Assembly (NCBI RefSeq): GCF_022539665.2
Contig: NC_081331.1
Coordinates: 10,013,534-10,077,533, forward strand
Length of the DNA: 64,000 bases
Direction of reading: 5' to 3'
From: Daphnia carinata
Taxonomy: Eukaryota > Arthropoda > Branchiopoda > Diplostraca > Daphniidae
Shown here: in pieces, positions 1 to 19,591 of the stretch
Numbering within the stretch: position 1 is the first letter of the stretch
Layout of the letters: every line of letters starts with the position of its first letter
Position numbers and translations under genes: made by a program
Notes under the pieces: generated by a model
What the model saw: only the letters and a program-made list of their open reading frames with translations
Told to the model about the DNA's origin: nothing
The model's database searches: none

Positions 1-1
1 G

Positions 2-61
2 ATGACGGAGTCCTCTAGTAGGATTCAAAGGAACAAGGAAAACCCGAATTCCGCATGCTAG
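2..61 (+). CDS. C-terminal end of an unidentified gene (partial)
   Basis: An open frame enters from the left edge and stops at TAG 59-61, encoding about 19 polar residues that end in Asn-Ser-Ala-Cys. About 310 bp downstream is an AATAAA signal (373-378), so this can be read as the last codons and 3' UTR of a + strand gene that mostly lies outside the window. The ATG at position 2 is probably internal. A different 78-codon frame (55-291) overlaps the putative UTR and has no recognisable domain; I prefer the UTR reading but cannot prove it. No function can be assigned from so short a piece. Confidence 0.3.
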   Translation: MTESSSRIQRNKENPNSAC

Positions 62-1018
62 ATGGCTTTCGTTTCGTTACGTACAGTACACCCATTTATG
101 TCGCAGGCGCCTGTTTGGAAACGAAAACATACCAGTCGTTGTGTAATCTTTTGACCGACTCTCACCTTTGTTTCTTAATAGGGGAAAGAAAATCTCGTGA
201 AGCTTTCGGGCAAGAGTCATCGACCGAGGAAGTGCACTCTCTCTTAAAGTACCTCTTTCGTGGTTCGAAACAAGAAAAAAAAAACGAATGATGCAATTTT
301 CCTTATTCTTTCCTTACAGTCAAAAACAAATACTCTATGATGTTGCCTTAGTGCTTGTACATAAATGAAGCGAATAAAATAAATAAGTGCAACGTCTTTT
401 ATTTGAGAGTTTTAAAGTAAAGAGCAAATACCCCATTTTTAAATTCCATTACAAATGAATCAATACGATACTACTGTACTCAATCACTAAATGTCGCCTA
501 GTAAAACGAAAAGGCTTTAAAGCAGCAATTTTTTTGCCTTATATGAAATGTGTATTGAAAGGGTAGGGCTTTGACGGAAGGCTTCCCTTCAATGGAATAA
601 ATTACGCTCACGTTGGGTTCGGTCATTCCCTCCTGAGGGTCAATGTCGAGGCTTGAGAGGCAACGCTGCCCTTGGTCGCCCGCTTTTTATACTCTGTCTG
701 TAAACCTATCGTGTAAAAGATGGCGCTGTTGTAACGCTTACCGTATCATCCTTTGAGTTTTTCTGTGAGATGTGGTTGTTTTGATCGGAAATGTTGTCTT
801 GAAATAGACAAGATTAAGTAAAATTACAACATAACTAGCGATTCGGGGGATCTGTTAGATCCCAGCCAGTCTGGAACCTCACAATTGGCCTAAATTTTCA
901 AAATCAAATCTGCCCGGGAGGATTTTTGTTTATACAAACGTTGGAGCGATCCTTTTTTACCTTGCTTGTTTGTGAAAAGAGTTATACAGACTCGATTGCT
1001 TAACTGAAGAATTACATT
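62..1018. other. Intergenic: 3' UTR and polyA signal, then DOT1L upstream region
   Basis: The left part probably carries the 3' UTR of the edge gene, with AATAAA at 373-378. The right part should contain the DOT1L promoter and 5' UTR. At 718-726 there is an AAGATGGCG motif, which resembles the YY1-type/translation-initiator element seen near starts of TATA-less housekeeping genes. No TATA box or further open frame is evident. Confidence 0.4.
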
Positions 1019-8163
<7,145 letters not shown>

Positions 8164-9957
8164 GTGCCAGCCTGCCCTCAAACGGGTTTAATCCGTGAAG
8201 TTTCTTCACTTGCCCCCTCCCTCAAAATATACCGTTTGTGTTCCGATTGCTCAGAGTTGTATCGCGTTAAGTACAGTGCTCATCACTGCCCATTCTGCCG
8301 TTAAAATAGCATTGATTCCTAATTTTGAAGGCTAAACATGAAAATGGAAACAAAGCCTTATAAAACGACGAGAGTGGTTTCTTTTGAATGATGATAACTT
8401 GATTCATCTTTATGCCATTTTGCTCCCTAGGCATTTTTCTTCACGTTAAATTTCCCTGTATCCCACAGTTTTCTGTTTCATCCCCAATTTGCATTCTTGT
8501 TTGTTAACACTTGATACAAGGCACACCATACGCTCGTCTTAAGTGTCACCTCAGGCCGTGTATTGTTACGCGAATTTCTCCGATCTTGTATGAACTGTCG
8601 AACAAGTCAGCACAGGCTTATTTCGGTGGGCCTATCTTTCTCGACAGTTACCTAATTCTTTGCTAACACTGACTATCTTGTTTCTTATCACCGTGTTTCT
8701 TAATTGAACCATTAATAATAATTTATTCAAGACCAATTTTTTTTTCGTGAATCTGTTAAACTTTGCTCTGTTTTGATCCACCATCGAATAATGACGATCT
8801 GTGCTGCCCAGGGATGCAAAATTTGCATGCCAGATAAGAATAAATACACAATATTGTTACTTACCTTTAATAAGTTAGGAAAACATACCTCTCCTTTTGT
8901 CGCCATTTTAACTTTTCTAAATAAACTAAGATGTTGGCAATGCAAGCGTAGCAAAGATCAATAATTTAGTGTCAATCTACGTTCTCGTTATTAAGCTACC
9001 ACACAACTAGAAACTAAACTTGAAATCCGTTACCGTCGTCCCATAAACGAAGTAAGCCTGATTATGGATTATGATTATGGAGCCGTTGAGTATTGTGCTG
9101 TACCGTGCTAGCGCATCAATATTTGGTACCGTTTTTTTCCATTTATTTCAAAAACGTCTAACCTCATGGAAAATAGGAAGACAATTATCGTGATTTTCGT
9201 TCATATCGAATCTAAAACACATCTCTTCATTGCTAAATTGAAGATTTTAGAAAAATACAAAATTGGGGGAAAAGTCGGGATTTTTTTTTTTGTCGGGCTT
9301 ATTTTCAAACCCAACAATTTGATGAAAAAGATATACCACTTCGACACAGGTTCAGAAATGTGTTTTGCCGGTTGCCATGCAACGGCCCCGAACTGATTTT
9401 GTTGTGCAACGTCACGTTTTCCGATTATTAACTGCCTTCATTGCACGCAGCAATGAAGTTTAACTTTAGGTTTGCCAAATGTTCGTGGCCGCGGCTAGAT
9501 GGAATTTTACTTGAAAACGTTGCGCCGGGTAATTTAACCAACGGAAACATATGAAGTATGAAAGCTAAAAGAAGTAGTAAGAGTATCAGTACTGAATGAA
9601 GAAATTTACGGTGAATAACGAAAAAAGTTAATTCGAATACCAAAGAACAGGTAGAGAACAAAAAAGATTTTGGATTTTGTGATGCTGCTTCTTTATTTAT
9701 TGTCTTGGAATATGTTTTTTTTTCATATAGATTACATCACCCTGGCGTAGTAACAACAGTAACTGGGCGCCTTTAAAACAATTCCATACCTTGAGTACTC
9801 TCGATATAATGAGAGTCTATCCAACTTCTAAATTAATATATCTTAGCATTTTCATAGGTCATTATTTGACGTGGGGTAGCGGGGTCGTTAGGGGAACACG
9901 GAAGAATGTAAAAAACAATTTCCTTGCTCGTACAAAAAAGATATTTGATTTGTTGAT
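8164..9957. other. Intergenic: DOT1L 3' UTR and vitellogenin A 3' UTR
   Basis: This 1.8 kb lies between the convergent ends of DOT1L (+) and vitellogenin A (-). AATAAA-type signals at about 8839 and 8920 (+) could end DOT1L, and on the minus strand AATAAA motifs near 9690-9700 could end vitellogenin A. A short GTCGGGCTTATTT stretch near 9292 resembles the end repeats of the element at 60544-60957, possibly a remnant. I see no convincing coding region. Confidence 0.5.
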
Positions 9958-12900
9958 TTAGAAGGGGAGGCAAGCGGTGGGGACCGAGTAGACACGGACC
10001 ATGTCGACTTGCTTGCCCATCAGCTCATCAAGAGGACGGCGGAAGAGCTCCTCGTTCAGCTTCTCGGACAAGGCGTTCTGGGGAATGCAGTGGAATCCCA
10101 ACTAGTGTAGAGAAAGTAATGCATATTTAAAGCATTGATAATGGAACTAACGGCTGTTAAACGAATTAAAATCATAATTTAAAATTGCCAAATTTTGTGG
10201 AGGCTTGATTTACCTTCTTCTCAACAGTCTCTTGGGCACGAGCACCCTCAGCGCACTTGGGCACTGACTCGGTGGAGAAGCAACGCTTGTTGTCTTGGAC
10301 GACCATCTTGTTACGGTAGACAGTCCACTGAGAAGGGCGGCGGAAAGTCTGGCTGGACAAGATGTTTTGCTGGAACTTGGGCAACAAGGGAGAGACATCA
10401 GAAATGCCGAAAACAGTCTCAGACTTCTCCTTCAAGCATTCCTCCTGGATGCGGCGGAGTTCAGCAACATCGCTGGAAGAGATATCGCTCTTGCATCCGG
10501 CGGGTTGTCTCAGCTCGTAGGCAACATTCATCAAGTTACGAGGAATGGAGCACTGGCGGGGGCCGGTAAGATCGGTAACCTTGTCGCCATTCTGGGAGCC
10601 GCACAGACCACAGAGACGTCCGCGGTGGATGGGGGAAGCCAAAACAACGACTTCCTTGGCATCGGTCAAAACACGGATCATGTGAGAGATGGGAGAGTCG
10701 ACTTCAATGAAGTTATCAGCGGTTTTCTTGATAACAGCCAAAACTTCGTTTTCGGCGTTCTTGACGGTGTAAGATTCGCTGGTTACGGAGATATCCATAC
10801 CGTTGACGTTGACCTTCTGCTGAGCGGGGAAAATCTCGATTTTCTCCTTGTTCAACAGGACAGTGACGATCTGTTGGAAAGCAAATCGTTCAGTAAGATT
10901 GATTAGTAAATAGTATTGTATGATGGTAAGAACTGATTCGTTGCTTATACCTTCTTGTCTCCTTCAACGCGGGAAAGGACGGCGAACTTGTAGCGGCCAG
11001 AGCAATCCTTGGTCAAGACCTGATCGCAGCCAGCGAAGGAGGCGTTGTAGAAGAGGCCATCGAAGGTGGTGACGGTCTCGGCGCCAATAACGCAGACACC
11101 TTCATTGTACGAAAGGATAGACAAAATGATAATAGTGTTTTCCAGATGAGTTTTTAGCAAAATTACCAGGGGCAGCCAAAACAGAGCGGGGAACAGCCAT
11201 ACGCTTGGGCAAGACGACTTCAGCAACGGGGTGGATTTCGATTCCGCGGAAGAAAACATTGGAGTAAGGCTTGAACACTTTAACATCCATGGATCCAGCC
11301 AACGGGTAGTAGACACTCTCGACGGTGATCTGGTTCTGAGTGTTCATAACCTCGACTTGGTTGTCAGACATGTAGGGACCCAACCAGTGGCGGACGAGGT
11401 TGGAGGCCTTAATGGTGGCATTGCGAACAAGAGCGGGCATCTAGGAAAGTGCAGTATGGTAGTTATACAAACATTCTGATCTTCAATATTTCATTGCTTG
11501 GTACTACCTCGTTGTACTTGATGGTCATGATGGCCTTGTTCAGGATTGAAGACAGACGGCGAGCAGCAATGCATTCATCGCTCATACCACGGCCCAAAGT
11601 TTCCTGTTTCTGGCACTGGGTCTTTTCCCATTGGTTGCGCAGGGAAGGAGAGATGTCTTCCTCGCTGCGAGTCCAGGTGGTCTAAAAAAAAAATACATTT
11701 GAAAACACTGTCGTCGTAATGCATTAAAACTGAAAAGCGTACAGCAACAGTAATCTTGCGATCATCAGTGCAAGACTTTCCGAAGCCAATCTTGATGGTA
11801 GAACGACGTTCAGTTTCATCCTTGATCAGTTCTTTGCGTTTGAAAACCAAGTTATCGGGGAATTGAGCGTCAACTTCAGCGCAAAGCACGAAATTGTTCT
11901 GGCCTTCAACTTCATCGCGTCTCTCAACCATAAGACTTCCACGGTGGGACTTTCCGTCCATGCCGTAGACGATGGAGGAGCCGATGCGGCGAGCCTTAAT
12001 CGATGAAGACTTGGGGAGAAGTTCGGCGGTGAAATCCAAAGAATATCCGGTGGGGTTGGTCAGGGTCTGGAAGATGTGTTGGAACTTCTGCGATTCCCAT
12101 TGGCTGTCCTGCTGTCTAACGTAGTCCTGGTTCATGATCTGCTCTCCGTAAATGGTGTCGAAGAGAGACTTGGCGTGGAGATGGCCGGCGAGGGGAGATT
12201 CGAACTTGGAGTCGGACTTGGTAGCTAATGAATAGAAAAAAGTACTTAGCAACAGTGGTGCAAAATGAAAAACACTGCTTACAGAGAGCCCAGAGGGTCT
12301 TGATGGTCTTGGTCTCGGAGGAGGCACCGTCGAGGTACAAGCTCCAGTCGCGCTGGCGGATGGTGGAAGGCATGGACCAGAAGGCCAAAGTACCGAACCA
12401 ATCCTTGGTGTAAACTGATGGCTGAACAACAGCCAAACGTTCACCACGCTCAACGAAAACGAAGTTCATGCCGAGGTGTTCCTCACCGAAAGTGACCTTG
12501 TTCTATGATAGACAGTAAAATGTTTTAAATTTAGCTGTAAGATTTTTTGTTGTAAAATAACTTCAATGAATAATTGAATTTCGAACCATACCTCTTTGGG
12601 CTCCTCGACGTAAGAGATGCGCTTGGTCTCGGAGAGGAGGATAGCGGGAGTGAAGTCGGTGATCTTGCGGATGGTGGTGAAGGGGACGACGGAGTGCTTG
12701 ACGATGCGGAGCTTCTCGCCCAAGGTTTCCCAGGAAGTCTGGATCTTGCCAGTCTTGACGTCACCTTCAATCAAGAAGCGACCGGGAAGAGCAGCGGCCC
12801 ATTCCAAGTCAACACCGGTGGTGGGGTAAGAGCGGGTGAAGGGAGTCTCGACCATCAGGCGGGTGGTCATCTTGGAAACGATGACGGGCTTCAAGGCACC

Positions 12901-15900
12901 TTCCAACTTGGCGCTCAGGGTGGACATGCTCCAGCCACCTTCAATCTGGGACTTGACGGAGGCGAAGATGCTGTGGTGGCTGACCCAGGAGTAAGCCAAA
13001 CCCATGGAAGAGGGGATACGGGCGAAAGAGTCCAAAAGAGGCAAGTATTTGTGGAAGTTGATCTCCATTTTACCGGCGTTCTCGCGGAATCCCTTCTGCA
13101 AGATCTGTCTCTCGATCATCTTGAAGACGGTGCTGGGGTTGACGGTGTAGAAGCGCTGGTAGTTGTCCAAGAAGTTCAGGTAGATGTAGAGCTCAGGCTG
13201 GCCAGTGGCGCGGGCCTCAATCTTCAGCTCTTCGTGGATTTTCTCCAACTCGGGGCTGATGATGGAAGACTCGTCCTTGTTCTGCTTGAAGCGGAGTCCG
13301 GGCTTGCCGACCAAACGATCAATGAATTTCTCGGCGTGCTTGCTGTCAATGGTGATTTCCATCAGCCTAGTGAACCAGGGGCCCATGGCGACGGACAAGC
13401 TGCTGTAGTGGTGAGAGGGGATGAAGGACTCGAAGCCGGGGAAGTTGACGGTCTCGGTCATGTAACCAAGACGGGTCTTCTCGGAGTAACCAGCCTTCTG
13501 GTAGTTCAGGGCAGCGTGGGAAGTCCAGAACATGGGCTTCATCAAAGCCATAACGGACTCGGCGCGGACAGTCTCCTCGCGGTCGATGGGGTTCTTGTTG
13601 GCGACCTTGCTGGCGATGGTGGTGTAGATGAAATGGGAGATCTGGTCGTTGGGCTCGTACCAGGTGCTCAAGGCAACGCGGGTCCAGAAAGCCTGGGGAG
13701 GGTTGCTGAAGAAGAGCAGGGAAAGAGCGGCCAAACGGACCTCGGTTTCCTCAGCCTTGTTGAAGTAGATGGGCATCAGCAGGGTACCGACGATCTCCTT
13801 CTTCTCAGCAGCCAAAGTGGCCAAAGCGAAGATAGCCTTGGTGCGGACGATGTTGCAGATGGCCTCATCTTCCCAGTCCTCGGATTCAGCACGGGAGAGA
13901 ACGATATCTTCCTGCTCCTGTTCGTACTTTTTCAAGTTGAGAGTCTTCTTGGCTTCGATCCACTTCTTCCTCATCTCCTTCTTGGACAAGTTGACCAAAT
14001 CGCGTTGGTTGCGCTCGTACCATTCGTTTTCGTAGTGAGTGCTGGGTTCGCAGCTGGTGATGAAGGGCTTGACGAAGGGAACGATCATCTCGTGGCCAAT
14101 GTTACCCAAAGCGGTCAGGAAAGCGATACGCTCACCGGCGTCAGTGGCGATCTTAGCCTGTTCGGCCAAGTAGGGAACCAACTGTCTGGCAACGATGGAG
14201 TCGCTGGGGTTGCAGAACTCGCCCATAACCAACTTGGGGAACATGTTCAAACCAAGAGTGGTGTTGACGCAGGCCTGGTAGACCAAGCGGGACAGGGAGA
14301 GAGCGGTGGTGATCTTGAGCTGGCGGTGGCTCGAGACAACTTCGGATTTCAAGAATTCCTATGCAATGAGGTGAAAAGATGTCGTTCATTGAGATGTAAA
14401 ATGTTTGAAATTTCTTTATTCTTTCCCTTACCATGAAGCTAGCCAAAAGCTCCTTGGTGGGGGTCTCAATGGTGGGGACGAGGGCAGACATAGCCTGGAC
14501 GGCTTGCTCACCAGTGATCTTACCCTGGAGGATGTATTCGCGGACCAACATCAACGATGGGTTGGTGCCAGTAAGCATCAAAGCGTCAACAACAATTTGG
14601 CTGCATATGAAAACTCATTAATAAAGTTGAACAATTAATTTATAAGCTAATGAAATTTACTTGGAGGTGCTCCATTCCTTGTTTTCCCAAACCTGGGCAA
14701 CGAAAGCCATCAACTCGCTGTAGTCGAAAGAGGCCAAAGCCCTGCGGAGCATGTTGATCTTGTCGGAGGTGTGCTTGGTGGCGGGGTCGACGTAGTAAGA
14801 CTCGGATTCAATGTCGCTGACGATTTCGGTCAACAGACGGAAAGCCTCCTTCTTGAGGACCTCAGTCTCGACTTCCATGATCATGGGAGAGTTGACATTG
14901 CGGAGAGTGGGCTTGCCCATCAAGGGTCCGTGGGTCTTGTAATCATCATCGTAGGAGTAAGCGAGGGTCTGGTAGATGTGGACATCGGGGGAGATGCGGG
15001 AAACCAACTTGGAGTAGCCAGTGGGGGTGGCAGATCTCAGGGTCAAATGCTGGACAGTCAAACCTTCGGTAGCTTCAGTTTCGTAGCTGAAAGGCTTCAC
15101 GACCAACTTGTCAATGGACTTGATGCGTTGGACGATGAAGTGTCCTTCATTGGAGGTACAACCGATGATTCTAACAGTGTCAGAGTGCTAGAGGGAGCCA
15201 ATCGAATAACCAATATTTAAACTTAGATATAAGACACAAAAAAACTAGACAAATCCTTATGCCCAGCCTATTGTGAAAATCCAAGTACCGACATTTCGTT
15301 CTCGCAACCGGCGCCATTGACCAAGTTGCATTGCAGACCCTGGTTGCTGTTGTAGTTGAAGATGGGCAGAATGCGGCATTTGTCCAAATCGCGGTTCTTC
15401 ACGATCTCGTAGATGGGGAAGTTCTGGCAGAGCTCGGGGGCGGGCAACAACCAGGGCTCAGCTTCGATAACCTCAGTGGGCAGACGGCTGATGTGGTACC
15501 AGGTCTGGCACTCACCAGTCACGGATCCCTATTAATTTCAATGAATTAGCGTTTCATGACAAGTGACTATATTTAGCAGCATATTACCTCCATAGCGTGG
15601 TAGACGGTGTTGTCGGCGTAGTAGTTGTCGTATTCACCCTGTTGGAAGACACCAGAGGTACCATCGAGCTGGAGCTGGATCTGGGCAGCCAAAGCGCGCT
15701 TGAAGTTAACGATCCACAAGGGCTCTTCTTTGCCAATGGCGACGCTCTCGACCTACAGAAGTATGTTTTTGAAGTGACCATAATTCGTTTCATTTGAAGA
15801 TGGGTATACCTTGCCAGAAACAAATTTGACTTGGAAGGGTTTCTCGAGATGTTCTTGGTCGATGATGCGGACTTCCTGTCCCGGATCGACTTCAGAGTAT

Positions 15901-17188
15901 TTCTCCATCACGTCTTCGTTGAATTGCTTACCCTTAGTGGCAAGCAACTAAATTTCGGGAAATATACACAGTCGAAAATCATGAATTAGTTTCTTAAGTA
16001 AAAGTACTAAAACTGAATAAGTATCCACTTACAGCAACAACGGCGGTGCTTTCATCGACGGGCTCAATGGTTAGACGACCCTTGATGGAACCACCGGAAA
16101 CCTTGGTGCTGATGCCCATGATACCAGTTGAAGTCCAGCCGGCGTAATCGTATTCGTAGGTGTAACCGGCCATCCAGACTGTAAATTGAAAACACCGTTT
16201 TAATTTGAACTAGATAGTTATAGAATAATATTTTTACCTTTGCGGGTGGGGGCAGCGGTTTCGAGGGTCAACCTGTCGACGCTGATGTCGGGGCGTTCAA
16301 TACCTTCCAAGTTCAAGTTGGAGGGGACTTTCTGGCCTTCGACGGCACCGAAATAAGGGTGACGGACGTTTTCCCAGGACTGTTCACCGTTCAAGATATC
16401 CTGTTCGATCTTCTCGAAAGCTTTCTCAGCTCCGTAGGTGGTTGATTCCTTATCGATGGAGATAGGTTCCTCAATTTGAGACAGAGTGAGCAGGCCACAA
16501 GCGATCAGACGGTCGTCGGAGCCGACCTTCTTGGAGCGAGCCCTATCGTCGGGGAGTTCGTGGATAACGACGGCACGGCCCAAGATGCTGCGCGGGCTTT
16601 CTTCGTACAGGGACACCAGCGAGGAGATCAAGCTGATGTCGGTGCGGGAAGGAGCACCCGAGAAGGTCTAAATAAAATTTGTATGTTTAAGCTAAGTTGT
16701 TCACCAACAGTTTCAGCATCTTTGTTATATTTTTTTGCCAAACATTTTACCTTGATGTTGCCGAGATAACCGACAGAGCGTTCGCTTTCGTACTTGTCAG
16801 CAGGAACGAACTGACCGCCGACGTTGTCACATTGGTCACCCAGAGTTGTTCCAGCGTGGACGTGGAGACCATGACGACCGGGCTCCAAACCGTAAATGAC
16901 ACCACGGATCTTTACAGGGCTAGAAATCGAAGCTTGTTCCATCATCAATTTGCCACTGATGTCCATACCCTCCATAGTAACAATGGCACGGCGGGGACCC
17001 TCAGTGGGCTTATGGGGAGATCGGGCAGCGACACATCCGAGTGCGAAGACTATGCAAAAAACATTTGGTAAAGTAAATTATGAACATAACAAATTATTTT
17101 ATATTATTCAAAAGTTATAATTGGTAAAGACAAATTAAATTAGTAAAGAAATCTGGAAATTACCGAGGAAGACTGTGTGAAGACGCAT
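9958..17188 (-). CDS. Vtg: Vitellogenin A with N-terminal SOD-like domain
   Basis: Secreted yolk lipoprotein precursor. Seventeen exons on the minus strand: 17188-17164, 17049-16751, 16667-16238, 16178-16033, 15947-15810, 15752-15588, 15528-15289, 15187-14661, 14600-14432, 14358-12592, 12502-12283, 12224-11743, 11681-11508, 11440-11167, 11099-10951, 10870-10214, 10101-9958; about 2001 residues. Order: signal peptide ending near Val-Ala-Ala, SOD-like domain (about 25-200), lipoprotein N-terminal domain from about 250, DUF1943-type region, then a C-terminal VWD domain with CGLCG. In the SOD-like part only HVH (71-73) of the first ligand cluster remains; the segment matching PHFNP reads GQFVP and the later His and Asp ligands are gone, so dismutase activity is unlikely. 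Codon use is strongly biased to C-ending codons, as expected of a very highly expressed gene. Start choice rests on the signal peptide and on matching exon 1 lengths in all three copies. Confidence 0.96.
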
Positions 17189-17268
17189 CTTGATCGTGCC
17201 CGAACCACTGGGTAGGGTACTTGACACGAAAATGGCTTTAACACAAAAGCCTCTGTGTTCTTCTTGGG

Positions 17269-17276
17269 CTTTTATA
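17269..17276 (-). promoter_or_regulatory. TATA box of vitellogenin A
   Basis: TATAAAAG on the minus strand, about 80 bp upstream of the vitellogenin A start codon. The spacing suits a short 5' UTR of some 50 bp. Confidence 0.65.
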
Positions 17277-19504
17277 TCACTGGAAATTGTTCTTACTCGG
17301 CAATTTATTTCCATTTGTGTAAAAGAAAATATAGAGCGGATGGCCTCCGCTCCCGCCCTCTTCGTGATGTTTTCGCCACCCCTCAATCACCCAATCAAAG
17401 CAGTTGATGTAGCATTTTAGGGAGATTTATACTTGCGAACTTAGCAAAATATCATGATGGTTTATGTCGGAAAAATTGCCCCGTCAGGCAAAATGACTTG
17501 GCCCTGTTGGCAACTGAAAATGTATGCACCGTTATGGAACTGAAAGAAGATTTGGTTTCATTTAGTGCCACAACCGTTAATCAAACCAATCAGTACTTAG
17601 TTACTATACAAGGGAACCCTATACTCTTCAAGCGTTTTATCTGTAATTGATACGAATTGCATAGATTGAAACTATTTGAAATCTTTTTGTTCCGTAAAAC
17701 ACTTAATTTGGCCGACCAATACTTTGGCATATTAAATTTGGTAATAATAATTGGAGAATAATCAAATTAACAGAGGCATTTCGAAACAATTGCCTGTTCA
17801 TTGCATTCGAAGGTATCGAGAAAAGATATACATGGGCAAATGGCTTGCGATTTACTATAACAATAGACCTGTATATAACCATTTTCTTTTACAACTATTT
17901 AATGAAATTTACAAAATTCGAGCGATGCGAATAAACTCTGAAGTGATAAGAAAATGCGTTTTCAAAATATGCCTGCAGTGGGTAACGACATCCGGTGTTG
18001 ATCGTGGAGATTTAACAGTGCCAATGCTGACACGTTTTAATTTTATGAAACATGATTCCCGCTATTTGGAATAGAGTAACGCTTTCCATCCCCCGTGCTT
18101 GCGATAAACATTCAGTCATATGATACTGCCACTGTGTGGTTATAGAGTTACAAAGGTCAAGCATGACGAAAATGATTAGCAGAACTGCAACGGTTCCAAT
18201 TGGTGTACTCAAAAAATTTGTTCTTTTAGAATGTTCTTTTAAATAATTGCCAGCCAACTAATATTAGGCCTAAATGTCTACCCCATTTCTGTAGTATCGA
18301 AAGGCTGAAACATTCATAAACTTTGCATTCATTGCTTGTACGTATCTCTCTCTGTACACCTCTCTCTGTATTTACCTCTCCCGAAATGTATTTAGTGGTC
18401 AAAAATTATATATACGATTGAAGAGGGAAGTAATCGGTTTTGCTTTTTTGTAATTTTTCGTTCCATGGTATAGTAAAAACGATGAAACCGGGATTCAAAC
18501 ATAGTGCATGTAATTTAAAAAAATCAAAGACGGTGATATGTTATATTCTGCATTAAATTCAGATGCCCAATAGGTGGAAATTTCATCTATATACATCAAA
18601 TTATGGTTTAGTATTGTAATTGCTAATCTTTCTTGGTTTGGCTTTTTGTGTCAGAAGAATGGTCTGCAATACGTCGTTACATCATACTAGGGTACACCGC
18701 TAGGCAGTATAAGAATTAATTGCCGTTTATTTATTATCCCGGTAGAATTACTACCATGAGATGCGAGCACAGGCATGGTGAAAATGCTGTGCCCAACGGT
18801 GAAAAAGCACGGATTTTTTTATCACTGCGTAGCTACGGTGGCGCACGCCATGGTAGAGATAACAAACACGCCTATGCGGTAAAAGCGTGAGGTGGATGCG
18901 GCCCGTGAGTTTACACCCCGCGCAATCCCTAACTCCGCGTCATGGAGGCGTCCTGCTAAGCGTACTTAGAGGCTCGTTACAGCAAAATAAATCAAAGAGG
19001 ATTGCGCAATTCATATAGGTATACTGGTTTATCCTATCCTGCAATTGCTATGTTCCTTTAAAACCTTCTCCGTTGTTGATTGTGAAAAACACATTTCAAA
19101 TGGAAAAATTAAAACATTTCTTAAGAGGATAAAATACAAAAGATGTTAGCCATTGATAAAGCTAATAAGCTCATGTATAATATTGGCCTGAGTAACATTC
19201 GGGAAACTGCTTCGGCAGCAACTGACGGACTCTATAGTGCTATTAACTGTTTAGCAATGCAAAAAGCGGTCGATGACAGGAAATTTTAAAAATTGTCGTC
19301 ACATAATTTTATCAAGCCCTCGTACGGCTAGGACATACGATATGATAACAAAAATATTGTGCGCAAATTGAACACGCTGTTCATAAGCGATAAGATTTAG
19401 ATGACCTCACCTTCTTTTACCGTGCAGCGCATACGCCATTTCTTGGTTTCTTGGACTGTTATTCATGAAAATATGGAATTGCTGAATAAGACGTCTGATT
19501 AGAC
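17277..19504. promoter_or_regulatory. Divergent control region between vitellogenins A and B
   Basis: About 2.2 kb lies between the two TATA boxes of the head-to-head vitellogenin genes, so shared enhancers for coordinated expression in fat-storing cells are plausible. It has no gene-like frame. I see a single AGGTCA nuclear-receptor half-site (18154-18159) followed after three bases by ATGACG, a weak candidate for hormone input. A GC-rich block (about 18770-18965) stands out from the AT-rich surroundings. No function for either is shown by the sequence alone. Confidence 0.5.
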
Positions 19505-19511
19505 TATATAT
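19505..19511 (+). promoter_or_regulatory. TATA box of vitellogenin B
   Basis: TATATAT about 81 bp upstream of the vitellogenin B start codon, at nearly the same distance as in copy A. The promoters therefore share position but not exact sequence. Confidence 0.55.
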
Positions 19512-19591
19512 TGGCAGTCGGTAGAGTCAGAAAATTGTAGTTCATTGAATTCATGCCAAGTACCAACACCGAGTGGTTCGGGCTGATAAAA

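Noticed and set aside
12574-14436. A 620-codon plus-strand frame opposite vitellogenin A exon 10
   Set aside because: It is the mirror of a codon-biased coding exon: composition is Gly/Val/Leu/Asp-rich and low in complexity, and the same shadow appears opposite copy B.
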